A stretch of DNA of 20,064 nt from an uncultured Desulfobacterium sp. (GCA_937124525.1 CAKZLA010000396.1:1-20064); one strand, 5' to 3'. Numbered from the stretch's first letter, positions 7,111-15,010 are shown. Numbers and translations are program-made. The notes: generated by a model not told the origin, from the letters alone.

Positions 7111-8106
7111 ATGGTAAATAAGTGTGTTCGTGCATTGGGGTTGTCAAGCGGCGGGCTTGACAGCATCCTTGCGGCCCTGATTCTGAAAAATCAAGGCATA
7201 GATGTGACATGGATAACGTTTAAAACCCCTTTTTTTTCTCCGAAGCCAGCCATACTGGCGTCAAAGCAGAACAATATTCCCATCCGGGTTGAAGAGATCA
7301 CTGATATCTACATGGAAATGTTGAAAAATCCACCGGCGGGCTATGGTAAAAATATGAATCCCTGCATGGATTGTCATACGCTGATGTTTTCCCAGGCCGG
7401 TGTTATCATGGAGAGGGAAGGCTTTGATTTTCTGTTTAGCGGAGAGGTGGCAGGGCAGCGACCCATGTCCCAGACCAAAAATTCCATGAATTATGTGGCA
7501 AAAAATTCCGGTTTTAAAGGGCATATCCTTCGTCCATTAAGTGCCCGACTTTTTCCGGAAACCCCCATGGAAAAAGAAGGATTGGTGGATCGGGGAAAAT
7601 TATTGGATATCTCTGGACGATCCAGAAAGGTTCAAATTGCCCTGGCAAAGGAAATGGGGGTGACCCAATACCCCGCCCCGGCAGGAGGGTGTCTTTTGAC
7701 AGATAAAGGATTCTCCAAAAGACTCCGGGATCTGATGTATGGGCACAAGAGCTATGATACCCGAGATCTTTATCTACTGAGCCATGGCCGTCATTTGCGC
7801 CTTGCCCCGGATACCCGCATTGTTGTGGGCAGAACCAAGGCTGAAAATCACGAAATTTCCAAGTTGTATGATCCTGCAAAAGATATTCGATTGCGTCATG
7901 CCAGGTTGCCAGGTCCCCTGGCCATCATGCCAGGTGGGGGCGGTGAAGAGATGGTGCGTCTGGCCGCTTCCATCTGTGCCGGGTACACCAAGGCTGATCC
8001 GGGCCTGCCCACCCAGGTGGTGGTACAGTTCCGGAAAAAGGAGGAGATAATCACCGTGCCCGTGTTAAAGCCGGCTGATCTTAAGGATCTTGTCTCCTAT
8101 CTTTAA
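7111..8106 (+). CDS. PP-loop ATPase, tRNA thiolation (MnmA/ThiI-like) family
   Basis: A 331-aa protein with the N-terminal PP-loop LSSGGLDS (Ser13-Ser18), which adenylates a target in ATP pyrophosphatases. A CMDC pair (Cys85, Cys88) and a third cysteine in PAPAGGCLLTD (Cys194) match the cysteine layout of MnmA/ThiI-like thiolases, where they handle persulfide sulfur or an Fe-S cluster. The C-terminal third (GRTKAENHEI through VVVQFRKK) is a separate domain without obvious catalytic residues. Such proteins are often annotated as predicted tRNA thiouridylase, COG0482-like; the modified nucleoside cannot be told from sequence. ATG 7111 has no good Shine-Dalgarno, so the start is uncertain, though the PP-loop begins only 12 residues later. 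Confidence 0.8.
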   Translation: MVNKCVRALGLSSGGLDSILAALILKNQGIDVTWITFKTPFFSPKPAILASKQNNIPIRVEEITDIYMEMLKNPPAGYGKNMNPCMDCHTLMFSQAGVIMEREGFDFLFSGEVAGQRPMSQTKNSMNYVAKNSGFKGHILRPLSARLFPETPMEKEGLVDRGKLLDISGRSRKVQIALAKEMGVTQYPAPAGGCLLTDKGFSKRLRDLMYGHKSYDTRDLYLLSHGRHLRLAPDTRIVVGRTKAENHEISKLYDPAKDIRLRHARLPGPLAIMPGGGGEEMVRLAASICAGYTKADPGLPTQVVVQFRKKEEIITVPVLKPADLKDLVSYL

Positions 8107-8117
8107 TCTCACCATTG

Positions 8118-8144
8118 AGCCCGGGAAGCGTCTATCCCCGGGCT
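8118..8144. terminator. Strong GC hairpin between convergent genes (possible terminator)
   Basis: AGCCCGGG (8118-8125) pairs perfectly with CCCGGGCT (8137-8144). It lies 12 bp after the PP-loop gene stop and on the 3' side of the minus-strand rlmN. There is no T run on either strand, so it may stabilise 3' ends rather than terminate by itself. Confidence 0.45.
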
Positions 8145-8233
8145 ATTGGGTTCGTGGGCAGATGTTCCTGACAGCTATTGGTCTGGACTTACCCCGGCAT
8201 GAATCCGTGTCCAGGGCAGCAGGGCAGGGGGGA

Positions 8234-9277
8234 TCAATCCCTTTCCCCCATTTTTGCTTTTAGCTGGCCACAGGCGGCGGAGATGTCATCTCCTTTGCTT
8301 TTTCGGACAATGGCGGTGATTTGCCGATCCAGAAGAATCTGCATGAATCGGCTGACGTCCCCGGGGGAGGGGCGCTGAAATTTGCTTTTCTCATGGGGAT
8401 TAAAGGGGATCAGATTCACTTTGGCCTTGATGGGTGCCAGCAGCCGCACCAAACGATGGGCATCTTCATCGGTGTCATTGACTCCTTTGATGAGAATATA
8501 CTCAAATGTGATTTTATTTCGGGGTTTCATGTGGTAATGACGGCAGGCGTCCAGCAGATCTGCCATGGGATATCGACGGTTCACGGGCATGAGAGATGTC
8601 CGGGTGGCGTCTTCAGTGGCATTAAGGGATATGGCCAGGTTTGCCTCGGTGTCCAGACCCAGACGAAGCATCTCCGGTACCAGACCACAGGTAGACACCG
8701 TCACCCGCCGGGGGGAAAATTTCAATCCGTAATCACTGTCCGTGATAATGGAGAGGGCTTTGATGACGGCATCATAGTCGTCCAGGGGCTCCCCCATGCC
8801 CATAAATACAATGTTGGACATGGGGGCGGTTTCATTCTTTAATGCCAGGTGCTGTCTGGCATCCCTTACCTGGGAGACAATCTCGGCACAGGTGAGATTG
8901 CGCTGGAACCCGCCTTTGGCAGTGAGGCAAAATTTGCATGCCTGGCGGCAACCCGCCTGGGAGGAGATGCACAGGGTGTAATGGTCCTTTTGGGGAATGA
9001 GTACCGATTCAATGTATGTCCCATCCGCCAAACAAAACAGCAGTTTTTCTGTACCGTCCTTTGAAATTTCAGATCGCTTAAGGTCCAGTCGGGGGATGGA
9101 AAAATGGGTTGCAAGGGTTTGTCTCAATTTCTTACCAAGGTCGGTCATTTCTTCAAAGGAATCTGCCTGGCGCAGATAAATCCATTTAAAAATTTGACCC
9201 GCCCGGAAAGATCTCATATCCTGGTCTTCAAACCATTTTTCCAGGGCTTTGCGACTGTAATTTTTTATATCTTCCAT
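8234..9277 (-). CDS. rlmN: Dual-specificity 23S rRNA/tRNA adenine-C2 methyltransferase
   Basis: A 347-aa radical SAM enzyme that makes m2A2503 in 23S rRNA and m2A37 in some tRNAs. The cluster motif CRQACKFC gives Cys110, Cys114 and Cys117. The preceding ESVLIP and SQAGC stretches, GMGEPLDDYDAV, STCGLVPEM, the SLNA segment and EYILIKGVND are all hallmark RlmN blocks. Cys336 in AACGQL near the C-terminus corresponds to the conserved cysteine that is transiently methylated. Length is normal for the family. The start codon at 9277 has AAGGA about 15 nt upstream, rather far. The gene is divergent from the ffh operon and convergent with the PP-loop gene. Confidence 0.96.
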   Translation of the reverse strand: MEDIKNYSRKALEKWFEDQDMRSFRAGQIFKWIYLRQADSFEEMTDLGKKLRQTLATHFSIPRLDLKRSEISKDGTEKLLFCLADGTYIESVLIPQKDHYTLCISSQAGCRQACKFCLTAKGGFQRNLTCAEIVSQVRDARQHLALKNETAPMSNIVFMGMGEPLDDYDAVIKALSIITDSDYGLKFSPRRVTVSTCGLVPEMLRLGLDTEANLAISLNATEDATRTSLMPVNRRYPMADLLDACRHYHMKPRNKITFEYILIKGVNDTDEDAHRLVRLLAPIKAKVNLIPFNPHEKSKFQRPSPGDVSRFMQILLDRQITAIVRKSKGDDISAACGQLKAKMGERD

Positions 9278-9683
9278 AATATATTGTTTTATTCCTTTAA
9301 TTTACGTAAATATTCGGCCAGCACCCCATATTTATTTATTTTGGCCTGCTCACATAGCATTATAGTGCCGGTCAATTGAAAAGATACCATTTTTGAGCCA
9401 TAAACTTCTGATTTTAACATACTTAAAGTCAAGTCCTGTGACCTGAACTATAGTCTGCTACGCAGTCCCAAATACGCGAATATGGGACATTGACCAAAAT
9501 ATTTATATTACCAACCCGAATACTTACTAATTTACTGCAATTCTAAATTTGGGCTGTCCGGGTAAATTATGGCCAGTCGCTGGATTTGGAGTTGCTGTGT
9601 TTGCTTATTTTCCCTTGACTTATCACGGGATTCATACTAAATTCAAGAATTTTTAATCAATGCTTGAGGTGTGACTTTAATTC
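9278..9683. other. Divergent intergenic region rlmN/ffh with hairpins
   Basis: This 406-bp AT-rich gap contains no supported gene. It holds GTCCCA/TGGGAC (9465-9470/9483-9488, 12-nt loop), then a nested structure of ACCCG/CGGGT (9514-9518/9559-9563) enclosing AATTTA/TAAATT (9529-9534/9544-9549), and a promoter candidate for ffh (9615-9643). No tRNA or SRP RNA is recognisable. The hairpins lie upstream of the promoter candidate, so they would be transcribed only from a start further upstream. Confidence 0.5.
9615..9643 (+). promoter_or_regulatory. Candidate sigma-70 promoter for the ffh operon
   Basis: TTGACT (9615-9620), a 17-nt spacer and TAAATT (9638-9643), about 40 bp before the ffh start. 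It matches 5/6 and 4/6 of consensus at the optimal spacing and is the best candidate in the gap. Confidence 0.45.
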
Positions 9684-11009
9684 ATGTTTGACAACCTAAG
9701 TGACAAGTTGAGTTCGGCATTCAAGAAGCTCAAAGGCCGTGGAACCCTGACAGAGAAGAATATTGAAGAGGGGTTAAAGCAGGTTCGAATGGCGCTTCTT
9801 GAAGCAGATGTTAATTACAGGGTTGCAAAAAAAGTTATATCCGATATAAAAGACAGGGCCTTGGGGCAGGAGGTGATGGACAGCCCCAGTCCCGGTCAGC
9901 AGGTGATCAAGATTGTGTTTGATGAGTTTACCCAGATGATGGGGGACTCCCATAAAGGGCTCAATCTTGAAGGTCGTACGCCTGCGGCCGTTATGCTTGT
10001 GGGACTGCAGGGGTCGGGTAAAACCACCACAGCAGGCAAGCTGGGGCTCTATCTTAGAAAAAAGGGTAAAAAACCTTTTCTTGTACCTGTGGATGTATAC
10101 AGACCCGCTGCCATAGATCAATTGAAAAAAATTGGTAAACAGTTGGATCTTCCCGTGTTCCCTTCAACCACGGACATGGTGCCCCTTGCCATTTGTGAGC
10201 AGGCAGTTGTCATGGGCAGGGAAAAGGGGTATGATGTGCTTATCCTGGATACTGCCGGTCGGCTCCATGTGGATGAAGCACTCATGGCGGAACTTGGAGA
10301 AATAAAAAAAGGGGTTCACCCGTCGGAAATCCTGCTGGTGGCAGATGCCATGACCGGTCAGGATGCCGTTAATATAGCTGGTTCTTTTGATGAAACAGTG
10401 GGGCTGGATGGTATTGTTCTGACCAAAATGGATGGGGATGCCAGGGGTGGTGCGGCACTTTCCATTAAAGCGGTTACAGGTAAACCGTTGAAGTTCATCG
10501 GTGTGGGTGAAAAATCAACGGATCTGGAGCCCTTTCATCCAGAACGAATGGCCTCACGGATTCTGGGCATGGGAGATACGCTCTCCTTCATTGAAAAAGC
10601 CCAGGAAGCGGTGGATATCAAGGGTGCTGAGGCCCTTGAAAAAAAATTGAGAAAGAATCAGTTCACCCTGGAAGATTTCCGGGATCAGATGGCTTCCGTT
10701 AAAAAAATGGGCTCCATCAAGGATCTTATCGGAATGCTGCCGGGCGTGAACAATAAGCAGCTTAAGGATATGAACATTGACGAGCGGGAGTTTGTGAGAA
10801 TTGAGGCAATTATCAACTCCATGACCCCGGGTGAACGAAAGAATCATGGTATCATCAAAAGCAGCAGAAAGAAACGAATTGCAAAGGGAAGCGGCGTCAC
10901 GGTACAGGATGTGAACAAGCTTCTTAAAAGTTATACCCAGACAATGAAAATGGTGAAGAAGTTTAATAAAGGCGGCATGCGATCATTAAAGGGCATGCTG
11001 CCGTTTTAA
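9684..11009 (+). CDS. ffh: Signal recognition particle protein Ffh (SRP54)
   Basis: A 441-aa GTPase that binds signal peptides on ribosomes and 4.5S RNA and delivers nascent membrane proteins to FtsY. The N-domain helices span residues 1 to about 90. The G domain shows GLQGSGKTTT (108-116), the DVYRPAAIDQL insertion-box region, DTAGR (190-194) and TKMDGDARGGAA (about 248-259). The M domain from about residue 300 is Met- and Lys-rich and ends GGMRSLKGMLPF. Length is typical. GAGG lies 14 nt before ATG 9684. It is first in a same-strand run of ten genes, 15 bp before rpsP, a widespread gene order. Confidence 0.98.
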   Translation: MFDNLSDKLSSAFKKLKGRGTLTEKNIEEGLKQVRMALLEADVNYRVAKKVISDIKDRALGQEVMDSPSPGQQVIKIVFDEFTQMMGDSHKGLNLEGRTPAAVMLVGLQGSGKTTTAGKLGLYLRKKGKKPFLVPVDVYRPAAIDQLKKIGKQLDLPVFPSTTDMVPLAICEQAVVMGREKGYDVLILDTAGRLHVDEALMAELGEIKKGVHPSEILLVADAMTGQDAVNIAGSFDETVGLDGIVLTKMDGDARGGAALSIKAVTGKPLKFIGVGEKSTDLEPFHPERMASRILGMGDTLSFIEKAQEAVDIKGAEALEKKLRKNQFTLEDFRDQMASVKKMGSIKDLIGMLPGVNNKQLKDMNIDEREFVRIEAIINSMTPGERKNHGIIKSSRKKRIAKGSGVTVQDVNKLLKSYTQTMKMVKKFNKGGMRSLKGMLPF

Positions 11010-11024
11010 GGAGAAAAGAAAGAT

Positions 11025-11279
11025 ATGTCGGTAAAGATTAGATTGGCAAGGCGCGGCGCAAAAAAGAAGCCTTTTTACAGAATTGTGGCAGCAGATTCAG
11101 AGTTCCCTAGAGACGGTAGATTCCTTGAAATGTTGGGAACCTATGATCCCATGGTGGAACCTGCTGTTGTGACTTTGAAAGAAGATAGAATTAAATACTG
11201 GATGGGAGAAGGCGCACAGCCCACAACCACAGTAAAAAGCCTGTTGAAAAAAGAGGGCTTTGGTTCCAATCCTGCCTGA
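11025..11279 (+). CDS. rpsP: 30S ribosomal protein S16
   Basis: An 84-aa basic protein starting [20 protein letters not shown], the conserved S16 N-terminus. [16 protein letters not shown] and the [12 protein letters not shown] block of the C-terminal half follow. S16 is an early 30S assembly protein that binds 16S rRNA. A strong AAGGAG precedes ATG 11025. It lies 15 bp after ffh and before khpA and rimM, the usual order. Confidence 0.98.
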   Translation: MSVKIRLARRGAKKKPFYRIVAADSEFPRDGRFLEMLGTYDPMVEPAVVTLKEDRIKYWMGEGAQPTTTVKSLLKKEGFGSNPA

Positions 11280-11332
11280 TAAGTTGTGTGAATCGCCCAA
11301 ATTCTCAACACCCCAATAAAGGAGATGGATTT

Positions 11333-11563
11333 ATGAAGGATCTGATTGAATACATTGCAAAGGCGCTGGTTGATAATCCTGAGGCTGTGGAAGTTTCTGA
11401 GATAGAGGGGACCAAAACATCTGTACTGGAGTTGAAGGTGGCAAAAGAGGATTTGGGGAAAGTGATTGGAAAACAGGGCAGATCTGCCCGGGCCATGAGA
11501 ACAATATTAAGTGCGGCCTCGGCAAAGTTAAAAAAACGTACCGTGCTGGAGATTGTGGAGTAA
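11333..11563 (+). CDS. khpA: KH-domain RNA-binding protein KhpA (YlqC)
   Basis: A 76-aa single KH domain. The RNA-binding GxxG loop is [10 protein letters not shown] (GKQG at residues 46-49), followed by [10 protein letters not shown]. Such proteins sit between rpsP and rimM in many bacteria and bind RNA, with KhpB as partner in Gram-positives. ATG 11333 is chosen because AAAGGAGATG lies immediately upstream; an in-frame GTG at 11288 would add 15 residues that do not resemble the family. The stop is 3 bp before the rimM start, so translation may be coupled. Confidence 0.95.
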   Translation: MKDLIEYIAKALVDNPEAVEVSEIEGTKTSVLELKVAKEDLGKVIGKQGRSARAMRTILSAASAKLKKRTVLEIVE

Positions 11564-11566
11564 GTA

Positions 11567-12073
11567 ATGGAGACGGCGGATCTGCTGATCATGGGACATG
11601 TTACCGGTGTTCATGGCTTAAAAGGATATATCAAGGTAAAATCCCATGCAGGGTCCAACGACACATTTGATGATGGGGCCAGGCTTTTTGTGGGCCCTTC
11701 CGTGGACCAGGGAAAATGGTACACAATTGTTAAAACGTCTTCCCATAAAAAGGGGCTGCGGGTTTTGCTGGCGGATGTGGATGTCAATGTTGCCCAAACC
11801 CTTGTGGGCATGGATATTTTCATCCCAAGGGCAGATTTGCCGAATTTGGACGATGGTACCTATTATTGGAATGATCTCATTGGTATGACGGTGACTGATA
11901 TTCACCAGGGCCTTCTTGGAACCATTGAACATGTCATGGCCACGGGAAGCAATGATGTGTTTGTGGTAACGGGTGGGAAACGAGAAGTGCTGGTCCCCTC
12001 CCTTGCCCATGTGGTGCTTTCGGTTGATGTTGAAAAACAGTCCATGACCATTGATCTACCCGAAGGCCTGTGA
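11567..12073 (+). CDS. rimM: Ribosome maturation factor RimM
   Basis: A 168-aa 16S rRNA processing factor that assists 30S head assembly through S19. The N-terminal RimM beta-barrel begins LLIMGHVTGVHGLKGYIKVK. The C-terminal PRC-barrel contains GTYYWNDLIGM and ends in the common EVLVPSLAHVV block. The ribosome-binding GGAG lies within the end of khpA. The stop overlaps the region of possible trmD starts. Length and position between khpA and trmD are standard. Confidence 0.95.
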   Translation: METADLLIMGHVTGVHGLKGYIKVKSHAGSNDTFDDGARLFVGPSVDQGKWYTIVKTSSHKKGLRVLLADVDVNVAQTLVGMDIFIPRADLPNLDDGTYYWNDLIGMTVTDIHQGLLGTIEHVMATGSNDVFVVTGGKREVLVPSLAHVVLSVDVEKQSMTIDLPEGL

Positions 12074-12132
12074 AAATGGTTCTGGAAAATACAGATGTGA
12101 AGGACAGAACATCGCCTGGAACAACTGACGGC

Positions 12133-12885
12133 ATGGGATTTACCGTATTGACCCTGTTTCCAGAGTTGGTTACCTCTTTTTTCAGCCACGGTATCATTGG
12201 CCGGGCCATGGAAAAAAAATTGATTTCCGGGGATGCCATTAATATCCGGGATTTTACCTCTGATCGTCACAAGAGTGTGGATGACAGGCCCTATGGCGGT
12301 GGATGCGGTATGGTCATGACACCGGAACCCCTGTCCCGGGCCATTGGTGAAGCCAGACGTAAAACCGGGGATGCCCGGGTGCTTCTGATGTCCCCCCAGG
12401 GAAAGCCTTTTGATCAAAATCGTGCCCGGGAGTTTGCCGCCACCGGTGAAAATCTTATTTTTGTGTGTGGCAGGTATGAGGGTATAGACGAGCGTATTTA
12501 CCACGGGCTGGTGGATGAAGAGGTTTCCATAGGGGATTATGTGATGACAGGTGGTGAACTTGCAGCCATGGTGATCGTGGATGCGGTGACACGGTTGCTC
12601 CCCGGGGTGCTGGGGGGGGAATCTTCGGCTGAAATGGATTCCTTTGAGAACCATCGCCTGGAACATGCCCATTACACCCGTCCCTTTGAGTTTAAAGGGA
12701 TGACAGTGCCCGATGTGCTCTTGTCCGGCAACCATAAAGAGATAGAAAAATGGCGTCAGTCCTCTTCTTTGAAGCGGACATTTATAAAAAGGCCCGATCT
12801 TTTCCACAAGGATAAATTGTCCGCAGCAGAAAAGGTGTGCCTTAAAATGTGGTGCAGGGAGCTTGAAGCACTTGTCAAAGAATAA
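12133..12885 (+). CDS. trmD: tRNA (guanine-N1)-methyltransferase TrmD
   Basis: Methylates G37 next to the anticodon using SAM; a knotted SPOUT enzyme acting as a dimer. From ATG 12133 the protein is 250 aa and begins MGFTVLTLFPELV, the normal TrmD N-terminus. DRPYGGGCGMVM, SPQGKPFDQ, and the knot motifs CGRYEGIDERI and EEVSIGDYVMTGGE follow. Upstream in-frame starts at 12070 (GTG) and 12076 (ATG) would add about 20 hydrophilic residues unlike the family, but they lie where the rimM stop would allow coupling, and the site before 12133 is weak. So the start is open, the identity is not. The 3' end overlaps the next gene. Confidence 0.95.
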   Translation: MGFTVLTLFPELVTSFFSHGIIGRAMEKKLISGDAINIRDFTSDRHKSVDDRPYGGGCGMVMTPEPLSRAIGEARRKTGDARVLLMSPQGKPFDQNRAREFAATGENLIFVCGRYEGIDERIYHGLVDEEVSIGDYVMTGGELAAMVIVDAVTRLLPGVLGGESSAEMDSFENHRLEHAHYTRPFEFKGMTVPDVLLSGNHKEIEKWRQSSSLKRTFIKRPDLFHKDKLSAAEKVCLKMWCRELEALVKE

Positions 12886-13450
12886 TCTTTATCTGGCGCT
12901 GATCCATTATCCGGTATCCAATAAAAAAGGAAATACCATTGCATCGGCCCTGACCACCATTGATATGCATGACATTGCAAGGGCCGCCATTACCTTTGGG
13001 GTAAGAGGCTTTTATGTGGTGACCCCTCTGATGGACCAGCAGGTGCTGGCCCATGAAGTTATTGCCCACTGGACCGAGGGCATGGGGGGCGTTCTAAATC
13101 CCTTTCGGAAACAGGCCCTGGAGTTGATTCGGGTGGTTTCAACCTTTGAAGATGCGGTGAAAGAGATTGAAAATGAGCGTCAGGCCAAGGTGGTAACCAT
13201 TGCCACCAGCGCGGTTTCCCATGACCATGCCGTGACCACCGGGACACTGGCCCAGCAGCTTGAAAATGATGCCTCCCATGTCATTACCTTTGGTACTGCC
13301 TGGGGAATGTCATCGGAATTTATAGAGAATTGTGATTTTGTCCTGGAACCTGTTCAAGGGATGAATGGCTATAATCACCTTTCAGTGCGATCTGCGGTGT
13401 CCATTATTCTGGACCGGATCTGCCACAATAGAAATTGTATCGGCTCATAA
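12872..13450 (+). CDS. SPOUT-type RNA methyltransferase next to trmD (specificity unknown)
   Basis: A 192-aa protein that I recognise as the RNA-methyltransferase family commonly found beside trmD in Desulfobacterota and some other bacteria (Pfam Methyltrn_RNA_4, named from memory). Seen: NLYLALIHYPVSNKKGNTIA, then HDIARAAITFGVRGFYVVTP, a central SAHD-like SAVSHDHAV, and the probable SAM-knot stretches FGTAWGMSSEFI and LEPVQGMNGYNHLSVRSAVSI. That last part is characteristic of SPOUT folds. I chose TTG 12872 because GGGAG at 12857-12861 lies 10 nt upstream; TTG 12863 is also possible. It overlaps the trmD end by 14 bp, suggesting translational coupling. RNA target unknown. Confidence 0.85.
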   Translation: MSKNNLYLALIHYPVSNKKGNTIASALTTIDMHDIARAAITFGVRGFYVVTPLMDQQVLAHEVIAHWTEGMGGVLNPFRKQALELIRVVSTFEDAVKEIENERQAKVVTIATSAVSHDHAVTTGTLAQQLENDASHVITFGTAWGMSSEFIENCDFVLEPVQGMNGYNHLSVRSAVSIILDRICHNRNCIGS

Positions 13451-13460
13451 GGGCTGAATG

Positions 13461-13550
13461 ACTACCACGGACAGACTTGGTTTTTTCCCTGGGTTTGCCC
13501 ACAACAAAGATAGAAAATGAACGTCTGGTTTACCAGCATTTTCATATAAA
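13461..13550 (+). repeat. Two-hairpin structured repeat, copy 1 (tandem)
   Basis: First of two exactly adjacent 90-bp units. I count 19 differences from copy 2 (about 79% identity). Hairpin A: GGACAGAC (13469-13476) pairs with GTTTGCCC (13493-13500), with one A-C mismatch and one wobble. The linker ACAACAAAGATA follows. Hairpin B: GAAAATG (13513-13519) pairs with CATTTTC (13537-13543), enclosing CTGG/CCAG (13525-13528/13533-13536). The unit starts 10 bp after the upstream stop codon. Confidence 0.85.
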
Positions 13551-13640
13551 ACTGCCACGGGCAGATCTGGTTTTGTACCATGATTTGCCCACAACAAAGG
13601 CAGAAAATGAATTCATGGTTGGTCAGCATTTTCATATACA
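13551..13640 (+). repeat. Two-hairpin structured repeat, copy 2 (tandem)
   Basis: Hairpin A: GGGCAGAT (13559-13566) pairs over 8 bp with ATTTGCCC (13583-13590), enclosing TGGT/ACCA (13568-13571/13577-13580). Hairpin B: GAAAATG (13603-13609) pairs with CATTTTC (13627-13633). The innermost outer-stem pair is C-G in copy 1 and T-A here, a compensating change. The unit ends 12 bp before the rplS ribosome-binding site. Confidence 0.85.
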
Positions 13641-13668
13641 AAAATTGTGTTTGGAGGATAGTTTAAAA

Positions 13669-14016
13669 ATGGATGTATTACAACGGTTGGAAATGGAGCA
13701 GCTGCGTCTTGATATGCCTGATTTTAGAGCAGGAGATACCATCAAGGTTCATGCAAAAATAAAAGAGGGTGAAAAAGAACGTATTCAGATATTCCAGGGT
13801 GTTGTTATTAAAAAAACCAAAGGAATGGCTGGTGCCCGTTTCACTGTGAGAAAAATTTCCGGTGGAATTGGCGTGGAGAGAATTTTTCCTCTGAATTCAC
13901 CTTCCATTGATAAAATTGAAGTGGTGACCCATGGTCGCGTTCGACGTTCCAAGATTTACTACTTGAGAAATCTTCGGGGTAAGGCTGCCAGAATTAAAGA
14001 AAGACGTATTGTTTAA
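13669..14016 (+). CDS. rplS: 50S ribosomal protein L19
   Basis: A 115-aa basic protein at the 30S-50S interface. It begins [50 protein letters not shown], the [20 protein letters not shown] core and the [22 protein letters not shown]-terminal region are diagnostic. ATG 13669 is chosen from the family N-terminus and from GGAGG 11 nt upstream. The frame is open further upstream to 13477, but only because the 90-bp tandem repeats happen to be a multiple of three and lack stops; that extension is not L19 sequence. The long structured leader is unusual and could affect expression. Confidence 0.97.
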   Translation: MDVLQRLEMEQLRLDMPDFRAGDTIKVHAKIKEGEKERIQIFQGVVIKKTKGMAGARFTVRKISGGIGVERIFPLNSPSIDKIEVVTHGRVRRSKIYYLRNLRGKAARIKERRIV

Positions 14017-14027
14017 TTTTGACTGCC

Positions 14028-14645
14028 ATGTGGGCATTTGAAAAACAGGCGCTACAGGCCGGATACCGGTCTGTGGCAGGTATTGATGAGGCCGGCAGGG
14101 GACCCCTTGCTGGCCCCGTTGTTTCTGCGGCGGTGATTCTTCCCCTTGACTTTGCCGTTCCGGGTATCAATGATTCCAAAAAATTAACCCCCCGGAAACG
14201 GGATTTATTTTTTGATATCATCATGGAACAGGCCCTTGGGGTTTCAACAGGCATTGCCACTGTGGAAGAAATTGACACCATTAATATTTTGCAAGCCTCA
14301 CTTTTGTCCATGGTGAGGGCTGCCAATGCACTTTCCCTTGAACCGGATTTCCTTCTCATAGACGGGAAATTCACCATTGATTCTCCTGTTCCCCAGCAGG
14401 CGCTGGTCAAGGGCGATGCCAGAAGTATTTCCATTGCAGCGGCATCCATCATTGCCAAGGTGACCCGGGATCGAATTATGAAAACACTTCATGATCAATA
14501 TCCCCAATATGGGTTTGACCGCCATAAGGGCTACCCCACAGCCATGCACAAAGCCGCTGTCATGGACTTTGGCCCTTGTCCGGTCCATAGAAAGACCTTT
14601 AAAGGGGTTAAGGAATTTTTCCCGGAGGCATGTAAGCCATGGTAA
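14028..14645 (+). CDS. rnhB: Ribonuclease HII
   Basis: A 205-aa endonuclease that removes ribonucleotides misincorporated in DNA and RNA of RNA-DNA hybrids. Motif GIDEAGRGPLAGPVV supplies Asp20 and Glu21; NDSKKLTPRKRD follows. IDGKF supplies Asp112, and AKVTRDRIM supplies Asp148, completing the DEDD metal site. DFGPCPVHRKTFKGV is the usual C-terminal block. The start is taken at ATG 14028, 11 bp after rplS; no clear Shine-Dalgarno is visible and TTG 14019 is an alternative. It overlaps the yraN start by 7 bp. Confidence 0.96.
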   Translation: MWAFEKQALQAGYRSVAGIDEAGRGPLAGPVVSAAVILPLDFAVPGINDSKKLTPRKRDLFFDIIMEQALGVSTGIATVEEIDTINILQASLLSMVRAANALSLEPDFLLIDGKFTIDSPVPQQALVKGDARSISIAAASIIAKVTRDRIMKTLHDQYPQYGFDRHKGYPTAMHKAAVMDFGPCPVHRKTFKGVKEFFPEACKPW

Positions 14646-15010
14646 ACAATAGCAGACAGATATTTGGACAGCGTGCTGAGGCTGCTGCTGCTGGCTTTCT
14701 TAGTTCAAGGGGATATACCATTCTGGAGCAGAATTATACCACCCGTTATGGGGAAATTGACATTGTTGCATCCCATGAAGACACATTGGTATTTATAGAA
14801 GTAAAGGCCAGACGGGGCCTTCGGCATGGTGGTCCCAAAGAGGCGGTCAATGCACCCAAACAGCAAAAAATAATAGGCACCGCCACCCACTATCTCAAAC
14901 AGCATGGCATCCATGACACCCGCATTCGATTTGATGTAGTGGCCATGCTTGAAGAAAATGGGCAGTTTTCCTTTGAGCTTATCCCCAATGCCTTTCAGGT
15001 AAATGGATGA
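14639..15010 (+). CDS. yraN: YraN (UPF0102) endonuclease-like protein
   Basis: A 123-aa protein of the UPF0102 family, which has a nuclease-like (Holliday-junction resolvase-type) fold. Residues YGEIDIVASHEDTLVFIEVK hold the D-ExK signature: Asp41, Glu54, Lys56. The GQRAEAAAAGFLSSRGYTIL N-terminus is also standard. GGAGG (14624-14628) inside the rnhB end drives ATG 14639. Its stop overlaps the rsmI ATG (ATGA-type junction at 15007-15010). The yraN-rsmI pairing is common in bacteria. Biological role is unproven. Confidence 0.93.
   Translation: MVNNSRQIFGQRAEAAAAGFLSSRGYTILEQNYTTRYGEIDIVASHEDTLVFIEVKARRGLRHGGPKEAVNAPKQQKIIGTATHYLKQHGIHDTRIRFDVVAMLEENGQFSFELIPNAFQVNG

Noticed and set aside
9278..9683. 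tRNA or SRP 4.5S RNA gene upstream of ffh
   Set aside because: No cloverleaf, T-loop GTTCGA box or conserved SRP RNA apical motif was found; only simple hairpins.
13461..13640. CRISPR array
   Set aside because: Only two abutting units, with no spacers; the repeats are imperfect and fold into hairpins along their full length.
13461..13640. Dedicated L19 autoregulatory leader
   Set aside because: The same element occurs in reverse orientation near 900 beside an unrelated gene, so it is not specific to rplS, although a local effect remains possible.
13477..13668. N-terminal extension of L19 (64 residues, with a repeated peptide around LPTTK and QHFHI)
   Set aside because: The extra residues come from the 90-bp tandem repeats, whose length is a multiple of three. 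L19 begins at MDVLQRLE with GGAGG upstream, and no ribosome site supports the longer start.
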